NCBI RefSeq assembly: GCF_965219715.1
Contig: NZ_OZ244785.1
Location: 4,092,001 to 4,156,000 of the forward strand
Direction of reading: 5' to 3'
DNA: 64,000 nt
From: Bacterioplanoides sp965219715
Lineage (GTDB): Bacteria > Pseudomonadota > Gammaproteobacteria > Pseudomonadales > Oceanobacteraceae
Both the position numbers and the translations under genes were made by a program. This document shows positions 26,490-36,014 of this stretch, in pieces (within the stretch, counting starts at the first letter, position 1; every line of letters starts with the position of its first letter). Below the pieces are notes generated by a model, which did no database searches, was not told the origin of the DNA, and worked only from the letters and a program-made list of their open reading frames with translations.

Positions 26490-27501
26490 TTTTTTCTCCC
26501 GTCTGCTGACACGTTCGGGGAATAGCCACAACTTCGTTTTCTGGCATTAAATTCAGATGGCTGTATAGCTCTTTATGCGGTTCTGAATCATCAGTCTGTT
26601 GGCTACTGAGGGTGGCACGAAAGCCGGAGAAGCTTCCATTACTGATTATTGATGGATTGCACTGATCAAGTTGCGATAGTGTTGTGCGACGAATACTTCT
26701 CACACTGTTAAGCTCTGATACCTTACAGCGCAACAGCGGGCCACCATCGAAAATATCTATGACTTGTTCAAACTGAAATCCTTCCTGGTGTAACAGTTCT
26801 TGAGCGCGAATACCGGCATCATTAGGCTTGCCTATGGCATTACGGGTTTCTTCCGGCAGTAAACAGGTGTATATCGGCTGGCGTGGCATTAATTCGGTAA
26901 TAAACTGATTTGAACCTTCAGCGCATAAACGGTCTGCTTCAGTAAAATCCATCTGAAAGAAGTGTCGGCCAAGGCCTTGCCAGAATGGACAGTAGCCATT
27001 TTTATCAACGCGTCCCCTGAGTTCAGCAATCACATGGCTGTTAAAGCGCTCTGGGTAGGCCCCCATCAGCAGGTAACGACAACGTGCCAGCCAATGGCCA
27101 TTACCACGGTATTCCGGGTCAACAAACAGTGTTCCGACCTCTGAGCAATCGGTGTAGTCGTTTGTCAGTTGCAGCATGTCGACGCGCAACTGTTTTTCCA
27201 GCGCATGGGAATGGTGGCTTAATGAAATCAATCGATATGAGTAAAAGGCCTGACGGCTGCCGGTTGTTGTAAAAATCGCGGCACAGCCAACCACTTTGTT
27301 TTTATCAGTATCTTCCAGCCCAAGCCAGAAAAAGTCGTGAGGATCATAGCCTTCATGGCTGAAACTGTTTATTGACGTTTCGATATTACGTTCGAGCAAA
27401 TACCGGTCTGCCGGGAAGGATGTCATTCCAGGGCCTGCCTTAACAGCAAGCAACAGTAAATCATCGATATCTGAATGTTTAACGGGGCGTACAATCAGCA
27501 T
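26476..27501 (-). CDS. astA: Arginine N-succinyltransferase
   Basis: A 341-residue acyltransferase that transfers succinyl-CoA to arginine, first step of the AST pathway. Family features: MLIVRPVKHSDIDDLLLLA at the start, EVGTLFVDPEYRGNGHWLAR (acetyl-CoA-type binding motif), VIAELRGRVDKNGYCPFW and FQMDFTEADRL. A GGAG ribosome site lies eight bases before the ATG. The upstream M20 gene overlaps it by 7 bp and astD by 14 bp, consistent with tight translational coupling. Confidence 0.94.
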   Translation of the reverse strand: MLIVRPVKHSDIDDLLLLAVKAGPGMTSFPADRYLLERNIETSINSFSHEGYDPHDFFWLGLEDTDKNKVVGCAAIFTTTGSRQAFYSYRLISLSHHSHALEKQLRVDMLQLTNDYTDCSEVGTLFVDPEYRGNGHWLARCRYLLMGAYPERFNSHVIAELRGRVDKNGYCPFWQGLGRHFFQMDFTEADRLCAEGSNQFITELMPRQPIYTCLLPEETRNAIGKPNDAGIRAQELLHQEGFQFEQVIDIFDGGPLLRCKVSELNSVRSIRRTTLSQLDQCNPSIISNGSFSGFRATLSSQQTDDSEPHKELYSHLNLMPENEVVAIPRTCQQTGEKNEYI

Positions 27502-28808
27502 AACAGTCGCTCCATCTCTGAGTTCAATGATCCCGATTTTTGCTGCAGCAGGTGAAGCATAAAGCTGGTGACAAGTGCACTACGTTCGGCAAAACTATCA
27601 ATACATGCGTATTCCTGACCGCTATGGATACCAGAACCCCGGACTCCCAAAGTATCGATATTTAAAAGTCCGGCAGCTGCGAGGTTATTACCTTCGCAGC
27701 AGCCACCGGTTGCCTGCCATTTAATGGGAATATTCAGTTTTTCACCGCAGTGTCTCAGTAGTTGATACATCTGACTCTGCTGCTGGCTCATGACTTTTAC
27801 CGGACGGCTGAATTGCCCTGATAGTCTGAGTTTGCAGTGACTTTGCTGCTCGACCCGACAAATAATTTCTCTGAATTTTTGCTCTATTGTCACTTGCTGG
27901 TGTTGATGTTGAAAACGGGCATTAAATCGACACTGTGCGAAATCCGGCACAACATTCACCGCGCCGCCGCCACTGATCTTTCCGATGTTCAAGGTGATTC
28001 CGTTTTCTTCATCACTTAATGCGGCCAGTTCGCTGCAAACAGTTGCGATGGCGAGGCAGGCGTTGTGGCCGGAGAAAAAATCTCTGCCAGCATGAACACT
28101 TTTTCCATATGCACAGAGTGTAAAATTGCCGCTGCCTTTGCGTGCCCCGGCTAACATGCCATTACTTAAAGCGGGTTCAAACGTCAGGCCAAAATCGGCC
28201 TGGCGTGCCAGATTGGTTAATGTCTCAGCCGATCCCAGTGACCCCGTTTCTTCATCTGGTGATATTGCTACTGTAAATCCAAGAGGACATTCTGATGTGA
28301 AGGTGTCGGCGAGAATTTCCCGCAATAATAACAATGACTGTAGCATCACCATCAGCCCACCTTTCATATCAGCGGTTCCAGGGCCATGGAGGTGGTTTTG
28401 TTTGATGCTACAGCATTGAAACGAAGACTCAGTGGGAAAAACAGTGTCGCTGTGCCCGGTAAGCAGTAACTGGCATTCGGCTTCAGGGTTAAAACGGAAT
28501 ACCTGCATTGGGCGTAACGCGTATGTCTGAGTTTTGCCTTCGTCATCAACTAACTCGGAGTCGGGCAGGTCAATGGTCTGATAACTGTCTGCTATCGGTT
28601 GAAATAATGATTTCAACTTTTGCTGAATTTCTGATATCCCTTGATTATTAAAACTACCGGAATTTATTTCGCATAATTCTATTGTCCGGTCGAGCATGGT
28701 TTGTTGCGCGGTTTGGCAGCGGCTCCACAGATATTCACCCAATGAAAAGTCTTCGACGGGCGTTTTAATCGGAATGCGTAATGCTGGTGTGTCTTCAGGT
28801 GTTTTCAT
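27495..28808 (-). CDS. M20-family peptidase/deacylase heading the ast operon
   Basis: About 437 residues of the M20 metallopeptidase fold: metal-binding His-Asp in LLTGHSDTVFP, then the GPGTADMKGGLMV region, catalytic Glu-Glu in ISPDEETGSLGS, a lid domain around GKSVHAGRDFFSGHNACLAI, and a C-terminal GVRGSGIHSGQE. This is the CPG2/DapE/ArgE clan. ATG 28808 lies four bases after GGAGG; an upstream GTG at 28820 is less likely. It leads the astA-astD-astB operon while astE (an M14 enzyme) is absent, so it may cleave succinylglutamate; that role is inference. Confidence 0.82.
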   Translation of the reverse strand: MKTPEDTPALRIPIKTPVEDFSLGEYLWSRCQTAQQTMLDRTIELCEINSGSFNNQGISEIQQKLKSLFQPIADSYQTIDLPDSELVDDEGKTQTYALRPMQVFRFNPEAECQLLLTGHSDTVFPTESSFQCCSIKQNHLHGPGTADMKGGLMVMLQSLLLLREILADTFTSECPLGFTVAISPDEETGSLGSAETLTNLARQADFGLTFEPALSNGMLAGARKGSGNFTLCAYGKSVHAGRDFFSGHNACLAIATVCSELAALSDEENGITLNIGKISGGGAVNVVPDFAQCRFNARFQHQHQQVTIEQKFREIICRVEQQSHCKLRLSGQFSRPVKVMSQQQSQMYQLLRHCGEKLNIPIKWQATGGCCEGNNLAAAGLLNIDTLGVRGSGIHSGQEYACIDSFAERSALVTSFMLHLLQQKSGSLNSEMERLLC

Positions 28809-28987
28809 CATACCTCCCACCGCCTATGCCGGAAGCATTTACCATCAGCTAAGAATTAACTCTCTCCAGTATCACCCAGGCGGCACCGGATTTTCTGCGT
28901 AACTTATGATGATAATCCGAATAAAATCAGGCGGGCTCTGGGGTAGGGTAAAAGTACGCGTTTTCATTCTGCGTCAGGAGCGTGTCT

Positions 28988-30358
28988 ATGACGGCAAATT
29001 ATTGGTCTGAATGTGCCCGACAGGAAGCGGAGTATTTGCTGCACCCTGCATCGTCGATCAGTCAGCTGATTGCGGATGGTCCGGGGTTGATTGCTGCAGC
29101 ACAGGGTTGTGAGGTTACCGATGAGCAGGGTAATCAGCTATTGGACGGTGTTGCCGGTTTATGGTGCGTCAACGTTGGTTATGGTCGCTATGAATTGGCT
29201 CAGGTGATGAAAGAGGCTTCGCTGCAGCTGTCTTATTACCACAGCTTCAGTAATGCTACGAATCCATGGCAGGGGGCGTTGGCTAAGAAGCTGGTCGATC
29301 TGACGCCGGAACCATTATCAAAGGTATTTTTTGGCAGCGGAGGAAGTGATGCCAACGACTCTCTGATAAAAATTGCCTGGCATTATTTTGCTTTAAAACA
29401 ACAGCCTTCGAAGAAAAAAGTCATCGCTCGTCAGCAGGCTTATCATGGTACATCAGTCAGTACATCCAGCCTGACCGGGCTTCCCAGTTTTCATAATTAT
29501 TATCCATTACCGTTGGATTTTGTATTACGGGTTGAATGTCCTCATTTTTATACGCGGGGTCTTAAAGGGGAGACCGAAGCGCAGTTTTGTCAGCGATTAA
29601 TAGATGAAATTAAAACGACTATTGAGCAGGAAGGCGCTGAGAATATTGCCGCATTTATTGCTGAACCTATTATGGGCGCGGGCGGAGTGATTCCACCGCC
29701 TAAAGACTATTTTAAAAAGCTCCAGCCGTTACTGAAGCAAAATGACATTCTTTTAATTGTTGACGAAGTGGTGTGTGCTTTTGGACGCACAGGGCATTGG
29801 TTTGCCAGTGAATACTTCGACATTGAGGCCGATATGCTCAGTTGTGCCAAAGGCTTGAGTAGTGGCTATTTTCCGATGTCAGCGTCGCTTATCAGTGATG
29901 AGATCTGGCAGGTTCTGGTTCAGGGTTCAGATAAGTTAGGCGCTTTTTCCCATGGATATACTTATTCAGGCCATCCGGTAGGGGCTGCTGTGGCGTTAGC
30001 AAATATTCAGATTCTTGAAAATGAGCAGCTGATTAAAAAAGCCGATGATAACGGCCGCTGGTTTCAACAAGTGATCAGAGAGCAACTGATGTTGTCCGAT
30101 CATGTTGGTGAGGTCAGAGGGCTCGGGTTACTCGCCGGTGTTCAGTTAGTGGTTGATAAGCAGCGGGCTGAACTTCCTGATCCGGCGATAAAGTGGCCCG
30201 CTAAAGTGGTGGCCGAAATGCGTAAATCCGGTGTTATCGCGCGGCCACTGCCGGGGGTTGGCAGTCTGGCTTTATCACCTCCACTGATCATCAGCCGTGA
30301 GCAGCTACAGCGTATTGTTGATGTGATGGCTCATGCCATTAAGGTGGTCACCGGGTAG
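28988..30358 (+). CDS. Class III aminotransferase, omega-amino acid/putrescine-pyruvate type
   Basis: About 456 residues, PLP-dependent fold type I. Family features: LDGVAGLWCVNVGYGR at the substrate region, FFGSGGSDANDS (PLP phosphate), AFIAEPIMGAGGV, LLIVDEVVCAFGRTG, the Schiff-base Lys at residue 288 (SCAKGLSSGYFPM) and HGYTYSGHPVGAA. These match SpuC/BauA-type enzymes better than AstC. ATG 28988 follows AGGAG by seven bases; a GTG at 28982 is too close. It is divergent from the ast operon and followed by an Lrp-type regulator. Its substrate is open; it may supply the AST transamination. Confidence 0.87.
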   Translation: MTANYWSECARQEAEYLLHPASSISQLIADGPGLIAAAQGCEVTDEQGNQLLDGVAGLWCVNVGYGRYELAQVMKEASLQLSYYHSFSNATNPWQGALAKKLVDLTPEPLSKVFFGSGGSDANDSLIKIAWHYFALKQQPSKKKVIARQQAYHGTSVSTSSLTGLPSFHNYYPLPLDFVLRVECPHFYTRGLKGETEAQFCQRLIDEIKTTIEQEGAENIAAFIAEPIMGAGGVIPPPKDYFKKLQPLLKQNDILLIVDEVVCAFGRTGHWFASEYFDIEADMLSCAKGLSSGYFPMSASLISDEIWQVLVQGSDKLGAFSHGYTYSGHPVGAAVALANIQILENEQLIKKADDNGRWFQQVIREQLMLSDHVGEVRGLGLLAGVQLVVDKQRAELPDPAIKWPAKVVAEMRKSGVIARPLPGVGSLALSPPLIISREQLQRIVDVMAHAIKVVTG

Positions 30359-30407
30359 TCGCGGAAGCCTGCTATAGTTACAACAATAACTGTGGCGGAC
30401 GGTGTGT

Positions 30408-30878
30408 ATGAAATCACTTGATCGCATTGATCTCAGGATACTGGCGTTATTGCAGGACAATGGACGAATCAGCAATAAAGATCTGGCAGAACAGGTTAAT
30501 TTGTCGACCAGCGCCTGTCATCAACGCCTCCAGAGGTTATTGGACGAAGACTGGCTGCTTGGCATTCAGGGTATTGTTAATATCGATAAGCTGGCGGCAC
30601 CGGTACAGTGTCTGGCAACGATATCGATGAGCTGTCATGCACCGGAATCCTTTGCTTCGGTGGAAAAGCAGCTGGAGCAAATGCCGGAAGTGTTAGAAGC
30701 CTATACCGTCAGTGGTGGTTGCGATTTTATTGTGCGCTTTGCCTGTGCACAGATGAGTCGGTATATGGATCTGACCAATGAACTGCTTCATTATTGCCCG
30801 GACATTGGTCAGATAAATACTCACGTTGTGTTGAAGCAGAGCAAGCGATTTCAGGGCTTTATTCTGCCTTCACTGTGA
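30408..30878 (+). CDS. Lrp/AsnC-family transcriptional regulator
   Basis: About 156 residues: an N-terminal winged helix-turn-helix (LDRIDLRILALLQDNGRISNK ... STSACHQRLQRL) and a C-terminal RAM/ACT-like effector domain (residues about 65-150, PEVLEAYTVSGGCDFIVRF). ATG 30408 is preferred over a GTG at 30402. It is the next gene after the aminotransferase, 49 bp away, and close to the ast operon, so regulation of one or both by an amino acid is a reasonable inference. No operator was identified. Confidence 0.88.
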   Translation: MKSLDRIDLRILALLQDNGRISNKDLAEQVNLSTSACHQRLQRLLDEDWLLGIQGIVNIDKLAAPVQCLATISMSCHAPESFASVEKQLEQMPEVLEAYTVSGGCDFIVRFACAQMSRYMDLTNELLHYCPDIGQINTHVVLKQSKRFQGFILPSL

Positions 30879-30900
30879 CTTGTTATTTTCTGTTCAACCG

Positions 30901-32262
30901 TCATTCGTTGACGATGCGATAACAAGGAGTGTATTCCCCCTGAATTTTCATTCTTCCGTGGGCAACCATCGCCGACAATAGTTTATCCATACCCGCAAGA
31001 ATATTTTCATCCCCCCGGATCTGATAAGGACCGTGCTGCTGCACGCGTTTAATGCCTTTTTCTTTTACATTACCAGCAACAATTCCGGAAAAAGCCCGGC
31101 GTAAATTAGCGGCCAGTTTATGTTGAGGTAGAGATTGGCTCAGCTCCAGCTCGGCCATGTTGTCGTGAGTTGGATCAAACGGTTGCTGGAAGTCATCTGC
31201 AATGGTCAGCGACCAATTAAAGAAAAATGCATCCTCGATCAGGCTGCGGTAATCGCGGACTTTTTGTGTGCCTTGTGACATGTAGCGAGCCACAGCTTCT
31301 GCATCATCAATAATTATTTCATAACGCTGCTGTGCTTCTTTACCCAGGGTATCACCAATAAACTGATCGATATCTCTCAGGTAAGGTTCTGCTTCCGCAG
31401 GGCCGGTGATTACCAGTGGGAAAGGAGCGTTCTGGTTGGCCGGATGAGATAGCACACCCAATAAATACAGCAGTTCTTCAGCCGTTCCCGGACCTCCAGG
31501 GAAAATAACAATGCCATGGGCAAGACGGACAAAGGCTTCAAGACGTTTCTCAATGTCCGGTAAAATAACCAGCTCGTTGACTATTGGATTGGGTGCTTCG
31601 GTGGCAATAATTCCGGGTTCTGTTATGCCGATATAACGGCCATCACAGATATGTTGTTTCGCATGGCCAATCGCCGCGCCTTTCATCGGACCTTTCATCG
31701 CCCCAGGGCCACAGCCAGTGCCAATATCCAGGCTGCGCAGACCAAGCTGATAACCAACATCCTTTGTGTATTGATACTCGTGGCGCGGAATAGAATGACC
31801 ACCCCAGCAAATTACCAGATTGGCTTCTCGATCTGGTTTTAATACTTCAGCATTGCGAAGTAAATGAAAAATGGCGTTGCTGATATCTTCACCGCGGCTT
31901 AAATCGTAGCGATGTGCTTTGATGATGGAATCCTGTGCGTACAACACGTCCCGCAGAACGGAAAACAGTTGCTCGCGAACACCGCGGATAATTTCGTCAT
32001 CAACAAATGCGCTTTCCGGTGGTGATGTCAGGTTCAGTACAATGCCACGTTCTTCCTGAGCTACTTCGATATTAAAGTCTTTGAATTCACTTTCCAGGTC
32101 GAGGTAATCATCGTTCTGGCTGCCAGCACTGAGAACGGCATAGCAGCAACGGCGCAGTAATTCGTGGGTAGGAGCGCTGAAATCTTTCAGTTGTTGAATT
32201 TCGTAACGAGACAGCACTCTGAGGTGCGTTTTCGGATGAATGACTTCGATGTTTCGTGCCAT
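30901..32262 (-). CDS. ppnN: Nucleotide 5'-monophosphate nucleosidase PpnN (YgdH), LOG family
   Basis: About 453 residues with the Lysine-decarboxylase-like/LOG motif PGGPGTAEELLYLL (PGGxGTxxE) and the nucleotide site region WGGHSIPRHEYQYT; the N- and C-terminal extensions (VIHPKTHLRVLSRYE; GIKRVQQHGPYQI) are those of the long PpnN form, which hydrolyses purine and pyrimidine nucleoside monophosphates to base and ribose 5-phosphate (known for the E. coli protein). The frame is open to 32304, but ATG 32262 has AAGGAA seven bases upstream. It lies next to the CBS gene on the same strand, 60 bp apart. Confidence 0.92.
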   Translation of the reverse strand: MARNIEVIHPKTHLRVLSRYEIQQLKDFSAPTHELLRRCCYAVLSAGSQNDDYLDLESEFKDFNIEVAQEERGIVLNLTSPPESAFVDDEIIRGVREQLFSVLRDVLYAQDSIIKAHRYDLSRGEDISNAIFHLLRNAEVLKPDREANLVICWGGHSIPRHEYQYTKDVGYQLGLRSLDIGTGCGPGAMKGPMKGAAIGHAKQHICDGRYIGITEPGIIATEAPNPIVNELVILPDIEKRLEAFVRLAHGIVIFPGGPGTAEELLYLLGVLSHPANQNAPFPLVITGPAEAEPYLRDIDQFIGDTLGKEAQQRYEIIIDDAEAVARYMSQGTQKVRDYRSLIEDAFFFNWSLTIADDFQQPFDPTHDNMAELELSQSLPQHKLAANLRRAFSGIVAGNVKEKGIKRVQQHGPYQIRGDENILAGMDKLLSAMVAHGRMKIQGEYTPCYRIVNE

Positions 32263-32322
32263 AGATAATTCCTTATTAGAGTCTTTAAAGCGTAGACGAC
32301 CCATAGTTGTTTGATGCGCTGA

Positions 32323-32904
32323 TCAGGCCCAGAGTTCCATCGGCCCATAATGGCTTATCACTCTGAGAATATCGCTGCGGGTAATGATGCCGCTGAGGAT
32401 ATGATCCTGATTTACCACCGGCATTGCGCCGATGTCGTAATCGAGCATGCTTCGGGCGCATTGGCGGATATCAGCGTCTGCCGCGATACACAATACCGGT
32501 CGGCTGGCGAAGTCGAGGATGTTTTTCTGCCAGTCAATCGGCCCGTTAGCGCAATGTTTGACGATATCCTGTTGTGAGAATATTGCACTAATTTTCAGTT
32601 CGGAGTCGACCACCGGGATATGATGGAAGTTACTCTGCTGAATCAGGCGCCAGGCTTCACCAACATTGGCGCCGGAACTGATCCAGCGCACCGGAGTTTG
32701 CATTATGTCGCTGACATAGGCCACCGGCTGCGGTTGATGCTGTGGCTGCTGCTGTTGATAGGCAGCGGCCTGATCGCCGTAATCAGCATTCTGATCGGCG
32801 ACCGGAGTGATTGCCTGGCTGGCAACGGTTGGGTTGATGCGGTTTTTTTCCGGGCGCATCGGTGTTTCGATCCGTTTGCCCATGTCATATACCACTAAAG
32901 CCAT
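32323..32904 (-). CDS. CBS-domain pair protein
   Basis: About 193 residues. After a Gln/Pro-rich N-terminal segment (residues 20-60) come two CBS domains (about 65-190: MQTPVRWISSGANVGEAWRL, ... FHHIPVVDSELKISAIFSQ; then ARSMLDYDIGAMPVVNQDHI, LSGIITRSDILRVI). CBS pairs bind adenosyl nucleotides and regulate other proteins. The frame is open to 32955; ATG 32904 follows AGGAGGT by five bases, so that start is used. No attached catalytic domain; target unknown. Confidence 0.87.
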   Translation of the reverse strand: MALVVYDMGKRIETPMRPEKNRINPTVASQAITPVADQNADYGDQAAAYQQQQPQHQPQPVAYVSDIMQTPVRWISSGANVGEAWRLIQQSNFHHIPVVDSELKISAIFSQQDIVKHCANGPIDWQKNILDFASRPVLCIAADADIRQCARSMLDYDIGAMPVVNQDHILSGIITRSDILRVISHYGPMELWA

Positions 32905-33131
32905 CCTGACCTCCTGTATTGTTACCAAATAATACCGTGAGAGGGCGGGCTGCACAAAAATAACGCAGACCTGATTTTGAATGTGATCTTATTTGGTGCC
33001 GGAATAAGATTTAAGTGCCCAAAAATGTCAAACGAAGGTGATAACGGCTGAAATAATTGCGTATTTCAATGCGTATCTTTTCTGGCATATCTGTTGCTGA
33101 ACTCAAACAATTATTCATTGGGAGTACGGAT

Positions 33132-34448
33132 ATGTCATCGATTGACAAAAAAGTTTCCGGAGCATTATTTGTGTCGTTATTCAGTGTATCGGCCAATGCC
33201 AGTGAAAATTCAGTAATGCAGGTGCTGGAACTGAATTTAAATACCATGTGGGTGGTTATTGCTGCTGCTCTGGTTTTCTTTATGCAGGCCGGTTTTGCTT
33301 TGTTAGAGAGCGGTATGTCTCGTTCTAAAAATGCCGTTAATGTGATGATGAAAAACTACATGGATGTTTGTCTTGGCAGCTTATTATTCTGGCTGGTTGG
33401 TTATGGCGTAATGTTTGGCGAAAACAATTCCGGTTTTATTGGTGCCAGTCACTTTGCGATGAATAATGGAGAAAGCTGGGATTACACAATTTTATTGTTT
33501 CAGACCATGTTTGCTGCCACAGCCGTTACCATTTGTAGTGGCGCAATGGCGGAACGAACAAAATACGATGCTTATTTAATTGCTGCATGTGGGATTATTG
33601 CCGTTATTTATCCGGTGTTTGGCAGTTGGGTATGGGGTGGTTTATATGGCGGCTCCGGTTGGTTGGCAGAACTCGGTTTTATTGATTTCGCCGGTTCTAC
33701 TGTAGTTCACTCGGTTGGTGCCTGGTGTGCTTTAGCGGGCATTATTGTAGTGGGGTCACGTACCGGGCGATTTTCCCCGGATGATGGCAGCGTCCGGGAA
33801 ATTCCCGGGCATAACTTATCGCTGGTAGCCTTAGGTGGTTTTATTTTATGGCTGGGGTGGTTTGGCTTTAACGGTGGCAGTACGTTAGCAGCCAGCGCTA
33901 ATGTCGGCAAAATTATCCTGAATACTCAACTGGCTGCCGCCGCGGGTGCAGTTGGGGCTTTGTTGTATTCCCGTATTAGCCGCAGACCGGTGTTATTAAC
34001 GGCAACCATTAATGGCAGTCTGGCCGGACTGGTAGGCATTACCGCTGGTTGCGCCACGATGTCGGTTGAATTTGCCGCATTTACCGGACTGATTGCTGGC
34101 GCAGTGTCAGTGTATGGCACGGCCTGGATGGAGCGACGCAAACTCGATGATGTGGTTGGTGCAATTCCCGTGCATGGCTTTGCCGGAGCCTGGGGAACGT
34201 TAGCTGCAGGTTTATTCGTAGAAGGAGATTTGTTTAACCTGTCGCAAATTGTGGTGCAGTTAGTTGGCATATTGTCCGCATTTCTCTGGGCTTTCCCGGT
34301 TGCACTATTGCTGTTTTTTGTGATCGATCGGTTGGTTGGGTTGCGTGCGTCAACTCAGCATGAACAGCAGGGCCTGGATTACACAGAACATGATGAGATT
34401 GGTTATCCGGAATTTCATCAGCATGTGACCTATCAGAAGAAAAGTTAA
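33132..34448 (+). CDS. amtB: Ammonium transporter (Amt family)
   Basis: About 438 residues with a signal-like N-terminus (MSSIDKKVSGALFVSLFSVS), then eleven membrane segments. Amt signatures: FMQAGFALLESGMSRSKNAV, GSTVVHSVGAWCALAG with the pore His, and AIPVHGFAGAWGTLAAG with the second pore His. It conducts ammonium across the inner membrane. The frame starts at 33057, but ATG 33132 follows GGAG by seven bases and matches the family N-terminus. Unlike the usual glnK-amtB order, no PII gene is adjacent; instead a protein of unknown function follows by 12 bp. Confidence 0.92.
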   Translation: MSSIDKKVSGALFVSLFSVSANASENSVMQVLELNLNTMWVVIAAALVFFMQAGFALLESGMSRSKNAVNVMMKNYMDVCLGSLLFWLVGYGVMFGENNSGFIGASHFAMNNGESWDYTILLFQTMFAATAVTICSGAMAERTKYDAYLIAACGIIAVIYPVFGSWVWGGLYGGSGWLAELGFIDFAGSTVVHSVGAWCALAGIIVVGSRTGRFSPDDGSVREIPGHNLSLVALGGFILWLGWFGFNGGSTLAASANVGKIILNTQLAAAAGAVGALLYSRISRRPVLLTATINGSLAGLVGITAGCATMSVEFAAFTGLIAGAVSVYGTAWMERRKLDDVVGAIPVHGFAGAWGTLAAGLFVEGDLFNLSQIVVQLVGILSAFLWAFPVALLLFFVIDRLVGLRASTQHEQQGLDYTEHDEIGYPEFHQHVTYQKKS

Positions 34449-34460
34449 GCGGGTATCCGA

Positions 34461-35120
34461 ATGAATATTGAACATAAACGTCGTGCAGTATTTACCGTTT
34501 TATCTGAGGTCGTTGAGGGAGCTGAATTGTGGCAAGCAATGTGGTGCTGGCAACAACAGTTTTCACATAAATCACAATTTGAATTAAATGGTTTTTTATC
34601 GGCTTGTAATCATATTCAGGCCATTGCCGGAAATCGTGCAAATTTATATCGGCGTTTAATCAGTTGCATGATGCTGGAAGAAAAAGAACTGAAAGCCGAC
34701 CCTATTGTTGATATGCAAAACTACGCAGAAGAGTTAACCGAGCTGGAGTTGTTAAACCCGTTTGTTGAAGCGACTGCAGTTTCTGATTGGTCGGCAGCTT
34801 TTTCTACGGTAGCGCGGGATATATTTACCTCATTACGCAGCGACACTGCACGCAGTATTGGCAAATATGCCCAAGAGCAGGCGGAGCGTCATTCTCTGGA
34901 TGCACGCCTGGCTTATGCATTCACGCTTTGGAAAGAAAGCCCACAGGGTGTTATGGATATTGCTGATGTTGAATCTGCGGCTTTGCGGAAGCTACTGAAT
35001 TACATTTATATCGGTTTATGCGAACGGCTAGGGCCAGTTGAAGCTGATCGGATTCTTTCCCATGCGATTAAACACACTCAGGCTCAATACAGTGAGCCTG
35101 ATGTGTCGCAATTGTTGTGA
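34461..35120 (+). CDS. Helical protein of unknown function downstream of amtB
   Basis: A 219-residue, mainly alpha-helical, acidic protein with no signal peptide, no membrane segment and no motif I recognise (two Cys in GFLSACNHIQ and LISCMMLEEK). It starts 12 bp after the amtB stop and ends just before the convergent gene, so it is likely co-expressed with amtB and may act in nitrogen handling, an inference from position only. Confidence 0.6.
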   Translation: MNIEHKRRAVFTVLSEVVEGAELWQAMWCWQQQFSHKSQFELNGFLSACNHIQAIAGNRANLYRRLISCMMLEEKELKADPIVDMQNYAEELTELELLNPFVEATAVSDWSAAFSTVARDIFTSLRSDTARSIGKYAQEQAERHSLDARLAYAFTLWKESPQGVMDIADVESAALRKLLNYIYIGLCERLGPVEADRILSHAIKHTQAQYSEPDVSQLL

Positions 35121-35126
35121 GGTAAT

Positions 35127-35891
35127 TCAGCTTGCCAGTTGTTGTAGGCGGTTGAGAATGCTGTCGGTATAACGCATCACCAGATAGGGCACTAATCGAG
35201 CACTTTGATCCTGGGCTGACTTCTCGATAAACAGCCATTGCCCTTTGATGCGGCTGAGAGAACGGCTTGCGTCCGATCCGGCTTTCCCTTGTGGAAACAG
35301 TTCCAGACCTTGTTTAAAACTGGCCATCAGCTCCGGTAATTGCGGACCATCAACGGACAGCGGTGCGCCCATCGAAGATGCCGCGCGTTCGATGTAACGT
35401 TCGACAACTTGCTGTAATAACCGGGTTTGTTGTCTGGCCCAGTTTTGCGAGGCACTGAGTTGCAGTTCGTTGTCCTGCGCCACTAGCAGCGCCAGGCTAT
35501 CCAGCTCCACAACCATGGCATTGGCTGCTTCACGCATCAGAGTTACCACCTGAAGTTCCGGAAAGGCGCTCTCACGAATTTCCGATAGGTTGGCATTCAG
35601 GTGCTGGTTAAACGCCGACCAGTGCGTCTTAATATTCTGGCTTTGTTTGAGGTAGCGGCCGCCAAGGCTGTTTTGAATGGAAGCGTGGTTCTGTTGGGTT
35701 TGCTGCAGGCGACGATCGAGATCCATAATCAACTCGCCGTTACCTTCATCCGCCTGGACGTGATAATACTTTAGTAGCAGGGATTTGACCGAAGTCCCCA
35801 GATTAAATACCTGTTGCTCCAGTTGCACTGGATCTGCATGACTTGGCAGGCAGATAAAGAGCATGAGAAAAGCTGACCGAAGGGTTAACAT
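35127..35891 (-). CDS. Exported all-helical protein (PilJ/NarX-N-like?)
   Basis: A 254-residue protein with a signal peptide (LRSAFLMLFICLPSHA) and an all-helical mature part with two similar four-helix stretches (LNLGTSVKSLL-type; residues about 28-125 and 128-250). This resembles the extracytoplasmic helical bundles of PilJ- and NarX-like sensors, but it lacks any membrane span or signalling domain, so it would be a free periplasmic version. Weak call. It converges on the gene after amtB with a 6-bp gap between stops. Confidence 0.45.
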   Translation of the reverse strand: MLTLRSAFLMLFICLPSHADPVQLEQQVFNLGTSVKSLLLKYYHVQADEGNGELIMDLDRRLQQTQQNHASIQNSLGGRYLKQSQNIKTHWSAFNQHLNANLSEIRESAFPELQVVTLMREAANAMVVELDSLALLVAQDNELQLSASQNWARQQTRLLQQVVERYIERAASSMGAPLSVDGPQLPELMASFKQGLELFPQGKAGSDASRSLSRIKGQWLFIEKSAQDQSARLVPYLVMRYTDSILNRLQQLAS

Positions 35892-36014
35892 AGGCGCCCT
35901 CTTTGGATTTTGTATTTATTATTCTTACTGCTGATATCAGCTAATCACTAAAGCAGCTATCCTGCAACCCTGTTAGTTGAAACAGATATAGTAAGTCAGA
36001 AAGTTTGGAATTGT

